From: an uncultured Prevotella sp.
Lineage (GTDB): Bacteria; Bacteroidota; Bacteroidia; Bacteroidales; Bacteroidaceae
Assembly: GCA_900543155.1 (NCBI GenBank)
Contig: UQQN01000070.1
Span: 1-12,347 of the forward strand
Length of the DNA stretch: 12,347 nucleotides
Reading direction: 5' to 3'
Position 1 is the stretch's first letter. Every line of letters begins with the position of its first letter. Of the stretch, positions 7,865-12,347 are shown piece by piece. The translations under genes and the position numbers were made by a program. Under the pieces are notes generated by a model. It worked only from the letters and a program-made list of their open reading frames with translations. It did not search any database and was not told the origin of the DNA.

Positions 7865-7872
7865 CAAAGGTA
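7865..7872 (-). promoter_or_regulatory. Bacteroidetes -7 promoter box for the glycan cluster
   Basis: The minus strand reads TACCTTTG, an exact match to the Bacteroidetes -7 consensus TAnnTTTG. Transcription would begin only a few nt before the ATG at 7858, giving a nearly leaderless message or a short leader to the ATG at 7849. I see no convincing -33 TTTG at the usual spacing. Confidence 0.5.
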
Positions 7873-7967
7873 TACAATTTTTGTCTATTATGACTTCGAA
7901 AATCCCCACATTTTTAATTTGTGTGTAAAAAATATAGGCATCGGGGCATGCTCTCGCAAAAAAACAC

Positions 7968-7975
7968 TACCTTTG
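7968..7975 (+). promoter_or_regulatory. Bacteroidetes -7 promoter box for the GHL10 gene
   Basis: The plus strand reads TACCTTTG, matching TAnnTTTG, with the ATG at 8018. That leaves a leader of about 35-40 nt, a normal length. It faces away from the identical box on the other strand about 100 nt to the left. A -33 element is not evident. Confidence 0.55.
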
Positions 7976-8017
7976 CTTGCGCAATAAAATGCAATTAAAC
8001 AAGCTTAATCTCAGTAA

Positions 8018-9520
8018 ATGAAACGAATACTTACCTTATTTTTGCTTGCCATGATGTTACTGCCTATGGCGGTGGCACAGCAAGTTATGCCTAAACGCGA
8101 ATTTCGCGGGGCATGGATTCAAATAATCAACGGGCAGTTTCAAGGCATGAGTCGCGACCAAATGCAGGCAAACCTTACCCACCAACTCGATGTGTTAAAA
8201 AAGTGTGGGGTAAATGCTATCATTTTTCAGGTGCGTGGCGAAGCCGATGCTTTGTATGCCTCTCCGTATGAGCCTTGGAGCCGTTTTCTCACAGGCAAAC
8301 AGGGCACACCCCCTAACCCCTATTGGGATCCCTTGGCATGGATGGTAAACGAGTGTCACAAACGTGGCATGGAGTTGCATGCTTGGATCAATCCATTTCG
8401 CGCCAAAACCAAAACTACCAAAGAACTTTCTGTAACGCACCCTTATGTGAAGCACCCTGAACGCTTCTTTGAGTATGATGGATTGTATCTTTTCGACCCA
8501 GGATTAGACGTAAACCGCGATTACATCTGCAAAGTGGCAGCCGACATTGTGCGCCGTTACGACGTAGATGGTCTGCACATGGACGACTATTTCTACCCCT
8601 ACCCTGTGGCTGGCGTATCAATTCCCGATGAGCGCACTTACGAAACGCACAAGAACGGTATTAACAACATCGATGATTGGCGTCGTTACAATGTGAATCT
8701 CTTTATCAAAGCCATGCACGATAGCATCCGTGCCGTGAAGCCGTGGGTAAAATTTGGTGTAAGTCCGTTTGGCATTTACCACAATGCCAAAGAGGGTTCT
8801 AACTTGCCAGGTTCTAAAACAAATGGTTTGCAAAACTACGACAACCTCTACGCCGACGTGCTTTATTGGATTAACCAAGGATGGGTGGATTATAACATTC
8901 CACAGATTTATTGGGAAATCGGACACAAGGCTGCCGACTACGATGAACTTATTAAGTGGTGGAGCAGATTTGCTGGGGGACGTCCACTCTTTATCGGACA
9001 AGACGTGGAACGCACCGTGCGTGCTGCCGACTTGAAGAATCCGCAGATTAACCAAATGAACGAGAAGTTCCGCCTGCAACGCTCTTTACGTGGCATTCAG
9101 GGCAGTTGCCTTTGGTATTCTGCAGCCGTAGTACGCAACGAAGGCAACTATGCCACCGCCTTGCAACAAGTTTATCATCGCACCCCTGCCTTGCAACCGC
9201 TCTTCCCCTTCCTCGACAACAAGGCGCCCGGCAAACCTACAAAGCTTAAAGCTCAATGGATGCCTAATGGCTACTACTTGTTCTGGAAGGCACCTAAAGA
9301 TTCTAAAGAAATGGACAAGGCGCGTAACTACGTGATATACCGTTTCAAAAAAGGCGAACGCATCGACTTGTTCAACCCCGAACACATCGTTGACATCACA
9401 TCCAACACTTGCTACCGCTTGCCCTATGCGGGTGGAAAAAACAAGTATGTGTATGTGGTCACTGCGCTCGACCGTTTGCAAAACGAATCGAAGGCTGCAA
9501 AACGCAAGATTAAGTTATAA
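8018..9520 (+). CDS. Secreted GHL10-type (DUF187) glycoside hydrolase, 500 aa
   Basis: This is a predicted exported glycosidase of the GHL10 family, a TIM-barrel group common in Bacteroidetes and often tied to cell-wall or glycan turnover. A type I signal peptide fits residues 1-20 (MKRILTLFLLAMMLLPMAVA before QQ); there is no lipobox cysteine. The family-typical start is KREFRGAWI (26-34). Next come CGVNAIIFQVRGEADALY, KRGMELHAWINPFRA and DVDGLHMDDYFYPYP (182-196), whose acidic residues are candidates for the active site. The catalytic part runs to about residue 395. A C-terminal fibronectin type III-like segment follows, from about 405 (APGKPTKLKAQW, later YVYVVTALDRLQNES). Length matches Bacteroidetes relatives. 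The substrate is not evident. The gene is transcribed away from the glycan cluster, from its own promoter box. Confidence 0.93.
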   Translation: MKRILTLFLLAMMLLPMAVAQQVMPKREFRGAWIQIINGQFQGMSRDQMQANLTHQLDVLKKCGVNAIIFQVRGEADALYASPYEPWSRFLTGKQGTPPNPYWDPLAWMVNECHKRGMELHAWINPFRAKTKTTKELSVTHPYVKHPERFFEYDGLYLFDPGLDVNRDYICKVAADIVRRYDVDGLHMDDYFYPYPVAGVSIPDERTYETHKNGINNIDDWRRYNVNLFIKAMHDSIRAVKPWVKFGVSPFGIYHNAKEGSNLPGSKTNGLQNYDNLYADVLYWINQGWVDYNIPQIYWEIGHKAADYDELIKWWSRFAGGRPLFIGQDVERTVRAADLKNPQINQMNEKFRLQRSLRGIQGSCLWYSAAVVRNEGNYATALQQVYHRTPALQPLFPFLDNKAPGKPTKLKAQWMPNGYYLFWKAPKDSKEMDKARNYVIYRFKKGERIDLFNPEHIVDITSNTCYRLPYAGGKNKYVYVVTALDRLQNESKAAKRKIKL

Positions 9521-9578
9521 TTTTTCCTGAAGTTTGAAGAAGGTGTTTCAAGAGTTAAAGAAAACATTTTTTTAAATT

Positions 9579-9741
9579 AGAGGAAGTTATTTCAAGAATT
9601 AAAGGAAGTTAGAAGAATTGTTACACAGCAAAGTATTTGCTAAACTACCATTCCTCTAACTTCCTCTTACTTCTCCCTAACTTCCCCTAACTTCTTCCAA
9701 CTATCTCTTACTCCTTCTAACTTCCTCTCAAAATTTCTCCG
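9579..9741 (+). promoter_or_regulatory. Large purine/pyrimidine inverted repeat in the thrA leader
   Basis: The 221 nt between the GHL10 gene and thrA hold no gene. A purine arm (9601-9620, with AGGAAGTTAGAAG) pairs with a pyrimidine arm (9649-9667) through about 17 bp with one bulge and an internal mismatch. The 28-nt loop contains its own hairpin, GCAAA-GTA-TTTGC (9628-9640). The same purine arm (9603-9615) also pairs 13/13 with 9714-9726, close to the thrA start. A second purine stretch (9579-9589) pairs 11/11 with either 9657-9667 or 9718-9728. Competing pairings of this kind suit an attenuator or translation control, but that is inference. No TAnnTTTG box or Shine-Dalgarno for thrA is visible. 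Confidence 0.55.
9657..9729 (+). repeat. Seven imperfect tandem units, consensus TAACTTCYYC
   Basis: Units begin at 9657, 9668, 9678, 9688, 9699, 9709 and 9718, with lengths of 11, 10, 10, 11, 10, 9 and 12 nt. The first and last share TAACTTCCTCT exactly. The mean spacing is about one DNA helical turn, and the last unit ends 12 nt before the thrA ATG. The tract is almost free of G. Confidence 0.65.
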
Positions 9742-12171
9742 ATGAAAGTACTTAAATTTGGTGGTTCATCTGTTGGCACAGCCGAGTCCATCCAATTCGT
9801 AAAAAATATAGTTGAGCGAGCAGGTTCGCCCACCATTGTGGTGGTGTCGGCACTGGGCGGAGTTACCGACCAACTGCTTGCCCTCACCCGCCTTGCCGCA
9901 AAAGGCGACGAAACCTATGTGGCACAACTCAACGAGTTAGTAACACGACATCACGACTTGATAACCCAAGTTATCGATGCCGATAAACGTCCCCAACTCC
10001 TTCAGCGCGTCAACGCACTGCTCGACGAACTACGAAGTATTCTGCATGGTGTATGCCTCATTCAAGACCTTACCCCAAAAACGTCTGACGCGATTGTGGC
10101 ATACGGCGAACGCATCTCGTCTGAAATCGTTGCGCAACTCATTATGGGAGCTACGCACTACGACTCACGAAAATTCATTAAAACCGAACATAAGGCTGAC
10201 AAGCACTTGGTGGACTTTAATGCCACGAACGTCTTAGTAAAGCAAACCTTTGCCTCGTTCAACAAGGGCATTGCCGTGATGGGCGGTTTCATTGCCAAAG
10301 ATGTTGAAACGGGCATTACCACCAACCTCGGACGTGGTGGTTCTGACTATACCGCTGCCATTCTTGCTGCGGCTCTCAACGCCGAAGCTTTAGAGATTTG
10401 GACCGACGTAGATGGTTTTATGACTGCCGACCCACGCATCATTCCTGGTGCCTTCACTATCGACGAACTGTCGTATGCCGAAGCCATGGAACTCTGCAAC
10501 TTCGGTGCCAAGGTGGTTTATCCCCCTACCATCTACCCCGTTTGCCAAAAAAACATTCCAATATATGTAAAAAACACCTTCCGTCCTGAAGGTAAATATA
10601 GCGTAATACGTCGCGACGCAGCTCCTAGTGGACGCCCCATTCGTGGCATCTCGTCTGTGAGCGACACTTGCACCGTTACCGTGAGCGGTCCTGCCATGGT
10701 GGGTGTCATTGGTGTGAACCGTCGCATCTTTACGGCATTGGGCAATGGGGGTATTAGCGTGTTTATGGTAGCGCAAAACTCCTCAGAGACCAGTACCACC
10801 CTTTGCGTCACACCGCAAGACGCACAACGTGCTTGTGCACTGCTCGACGAGGAATTTGCTGCCGAGATTGCCGATGGCGCTATGAATCCTGCAACCTTGG
10901 TTACAGGACTTTCGAGCGTGGCTGTTGTGGGCGAACGCATGCGCCACATGCCAGGCATCGCGGGTCAACTATTCAGTGTGCTCGGTCGCAATGGTATCAG
11001 CATCAATGCAACAGCTATGGGTGGACAAGAAATGAACCTTTCGTTTGTTGTAGACCGTAGCCAACTGCGCAAAACCATCAACGTGCTTCACGACAGTTTC
11101 TTTTTGAGCGAACACGAAGAACTCAACCTTTTTGTTTGTGGCACAGGAACTGTAGGTGGCAGTTTGCTCGAACAAATTGCTGCACAACGTGAAAAGCTCT
11201 TCCGCGAACGAGGACTTAAACTCAACATTGTGGGCGTAAGTGGTCGTAGTCATGCTGCTTATTGCGCCGATGGCATTGACCCTGCTCACTATCACGAAGC
11301 CATGCAGCAAGGGGGCGACGGAGGTGTAGAACGCATGATGCACGAAATTGAGGAGATGAACATCTTCAACTCGGTGTTTGTGGATTGCACTGCGAGCCCC
11401 GAAGTGGCAAAGCTTTATAAACGCTTGTTGCAACACAATGTGAACATTGTTGCAGCCAACAAAATTGCAGCATCATCGGCATACGATAGTTATCAAGGAC
11501 TCAAACATACGGCTCGCGAAAAGGGTGTAAAATTCTTGTTCGAAACCAATGTGGGTGCAGGATTACCCATCATCAGCACCATCAACGATCTTCGTGGTTC
11601 GGGCGACCGTGTGCTAAAAATAGAGGCTGTGCTGAGTGGCACGCTAAACTATGTATTCAATACTCTCTCAGCTGAAATTCCTTTGAGCAAAGCCGTAAAA
11701 ATGGCTCAAGAGAATGGATATAGCGAACCCGACCCACGCATCGACCTTTCGGGCAAGGATGTGATTCGCAAACTCGTTATTTTGGCACGCGAGAGTGGTT
11801 ACCGTCTTGAGGTAGACGAGGTGGAACGCAATCTCTTTATTCCCAATGAACTCTTTGAAGGTTCACTCGATAATTTTTGGGAACAACTCCCCTCACTCGA
11901 TGCCCAGTTTGAAGCTGAACGTCAACGATTGGCGCGCGAAAACAAACGATGGCGTTTTGTGGCAGAATGGGCTAACGGTAAAGGCAGTGTAGGCTTGCGT
12001 GAAATCTCGCAAGGTCATCCGCTCTACGACCTCGAAGGTTCTAACAATATCATTTTGTTGACCACCGAGCGCTACCACGAATATCCCATGCTCATCAAGG
12101 GTTACGGCGCAGGTGCTGCTGTCACCGCAGCCGGTGTCTTTGCCGACATTATGCGTGTGGCAAATGTATAA
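9742..12171 (+). CDS. thrA: Bifunctional aspartokinase/homoserine dehydrogenase, 809 aa
   Basis: This cytoplasmic enzyme carries out the first and third steps from aspartate to homoserine: phosphorylation of aspartate, and NAD(P)H reduction of aspartate semialdehyde. It feeds threonine, isoleucine and methionine. The aspartokinase domain has KFGGSSVG (5-12), VSALGGVTD (35-43) and GRGGSDYTA (197-205). ACT regulatory domains lie at about 310-455 (VIGVNRRIFTALGNGGIS, then VAVVGERMRHMPGIAGQLFS), where threonine would normally bind for feedback control. Homoserine dehydrogenase follows: dinucleotide loop GTGTVGGSL (467-475), FETNVGAGLPII (600-611), LSGTLNYVF (631-639) and EPDPRIDLSGKDV (662-674). 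Length is that of full ThrA/MetL proteins, with no sign of truncation. The start MKVLKFGGSS is the family's usual one. No thrB, thrC or phosphoglycerate-mutase-like homoserine kinase gene follows; the downstream DNA is repeat-rich. Confidence 0.97.
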   Translation: MKVLKFGGSSVGTAESIQFVKNIVERAGSPTIVVVSALGGVTDQLLALTRLAAKGDETYVAQLNELVTRHHDLITQVIDADKRPQLLQRVNALLDELRSILHGVCLIQDLTPKTSDAIVAYGERISSEIVAQLIMGATHYDSRKFIKTEHKADKHLVDFNATNVLVKQTFASFNKGIAVMGGFIAKDVETGITTNLGRGGSDYTAAILAAALNAEALEIWTDVDGFMTADPRIIPGAFTIDELSYAEAMELCNFGAKVVYPPTIYPVCQKNIPIYVKNTFRPEGKYSVIRRDAAPSGRPIRGISSVSDTCTVTVSGPAMVGVIGVNRRIFTALGNGGISVFMVAQNSSETSTTLCVTPQDAQRACALLDEEFAAEIADGAMNPATLVTGLSSVAVVGERMRHMPGIAGQLFSVLGRNGISINATAMGGQEMNLSFVVDRSQLRKTINVLHDSFFLSEHEELNLFVCGTGTVGGSLLEQIAAQREKLFRERGLKLNIVGVSGRSHAAYCADGIDPAHYHEAMQQGGDGGVERMMHEIEEMNIFNSVFVDCTASPEVAKLYKRLLQHNVNIVAANKIAASSAYDSYQGLKHTAREKGVKFLFETNVGAGLPIISTINDLRGSGDRVLKIEAVLSGTLNYVFNTLSAEIPLSKAVKMAQENGYSEPDPRIDLSGKDVIRKLVILARESGYRLEVDEVERNLFIPNELFEGSLDNFWEQLPSLDAQFEAERQRLARENKRWRFVAEWANGKGSVGLREISQGHPLYDLEGSNNIILLTTERYHEYPMLIKGYGAGAAVTAAGVFADIMRVANV

Positions 12172-12203
12172 AGGCTGGTTCTGAGGTACAGCTGATAATG
12201 CAC

Positions 12204-12216
12204 GCCCTGAAAGGGC
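12204..12216 (+). terminator. Hairpin downstream of thrA
   Basis: GCCCT-GAA-AGGGC forms a compact 5-bp GC-rich hairpin about 32 nt after the thrA stop codon. TTTT (12223-12226) follows 6 nt later, after TGCACG. This is a possible weak intrinsic terminator. GCCCTGAAAGGGC-like hairpins also occur in dispersed bacterial extragenic repeats, so it may belong to the repeat that continues to 12327. Confidence 0.4.
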
Positions 12217-12299
12217 TGCACGGTTTTAATGATGTTCTGATATTGTAAACAGTTGATATCCAACAAAAATCGTAATATGCGACCCCCTAATTATGTGTC

Positions 12300-12327
12300 G
12301 TTATAATGGGTTACCCCGTTAGGGGTG
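12300..12327 (+). repeat. Extragenic repeat element, right copy
   Basis: A perfect hairpin ACCCC-GTTA-GGGGT (12313-12326) is preceded by GTTATAA. Reverse-complemented, it matches the element at 23-53. The rest of 12172-12347 holds no supported gene; the window ends in ATG (12345-12347), which could begin the next gene, but nothing shows that. Confidence 0.55.
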
Positions 12328-12347
12328 AGATAAGGTAGCCAGGTATG

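Noticed and set aside
8618..9079. A 153-codon open frame on the minus strand.
   Set aside because: It lies wholly inside the GHL10 gene on the opposite strand, and its translation shows no domain or motif.
9657..9729. Possible CRISPR-like array.
   Set aside because: Units are about 10 nt, contiguous and imperfect, with no spacers and no cas genes nearby.
9644..9745. A stop-free frame of 33 codons before thrA with five Thr codons and one Ile codon, whose TGA overlaps the thrA ATG, like a threonine leader peptide.
   Set aside because: It has no ATG, GTG or TTG start, and a nearly pure pyrimidine tract is expected to lack stops. The Thr codons come from the repeat unit itself.
10969..11436. 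A 155-codon open frame on the minus strand, plus others at 10533-10958 and 10390-10776.
   Set aside because: All are antisense to thrA, whose full-length, motif-rich reading frame explains the DNA. Their translations look like composition artefacts.

Overview
The window looks like chromosomal DNA from a Bacteroidetes bacterium, most like Prevotella or a close relative. Supporting this are the Bacteroidetes-type -7 promoter boxes (TACCTTTG, matching TAnnTTTG), the scarcity of Shine-Dalgarno sequences, a topoisomerase III with the DAGQEGE signature that I associate with this phylum, and a secreted GHL10-type glycosidase. The genus is an inference from gene content; there is no rRNA or tRNA gene here.

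Layout. Positions 1-488 are AT-rich. They hold a short extragenic repeat, one small predicted membrane protein on the minus strand, and a hairpin downstream of topB. From 489 to about 7,860 six genes all lie on the minus strand. In transcription order they are a family 2 glycosyltransferase, a bifunctional IspD-like cytidylyltransferase/SDR reductase (a likely CDP-ribitol synthase), a LicD-family phosphotransferase, a second glycosyltransferase with GnT-I/HlpA-like motifs, a FecE-type ABC ATPase, and DNA topoisomerase III. The first five are closely spaced (roughly 18-66 nt) and could be one operon; topB is about 154 nt further on. At 7,859-8,017 is a divergent promoter region with a TACCTTTG box on each strand. 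To its right, on the plus strand, lie a secreted GHL10-family glycosidase and then thrA, the bifunctional aspartokinase/homoserine dehydrogenase. The 221-nt gap between them contains an unusual purine/pyrimidine inverted repeat. After thrA, 12,172-12,347 contain hairpins and a second copy of the extragenic repeat seen at the left end, in opposite orientation.

How the genes work together. The clearest module is the glycan cassette at about 3,529-7,858. The fused enzyme should reduce a pentulose 5-phosphate and activate the product as CDP-ribitol (or a related CDP-polyol). The LicD protein is the natural candidate to move that polyol phosphate onto a sugar, and the two glycosyltransferases would build the acceptor. 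No polymerase, flippase or ligase is present, so the cassette probably decorates or completes a surface glycan made elsewhere. The gene set resembles the animal alpha-dystroglycan ribitol-phosphate pathway (ISPD, fukutin/FKRP, POMGnT). The ABC ATPase lacks its permease and binding protein here, and topB is housekeeping; neither has an obvious link to the glycan genes. ThrA feeds threonine and methionine synthesis, but thrB and thrC are not in the window.
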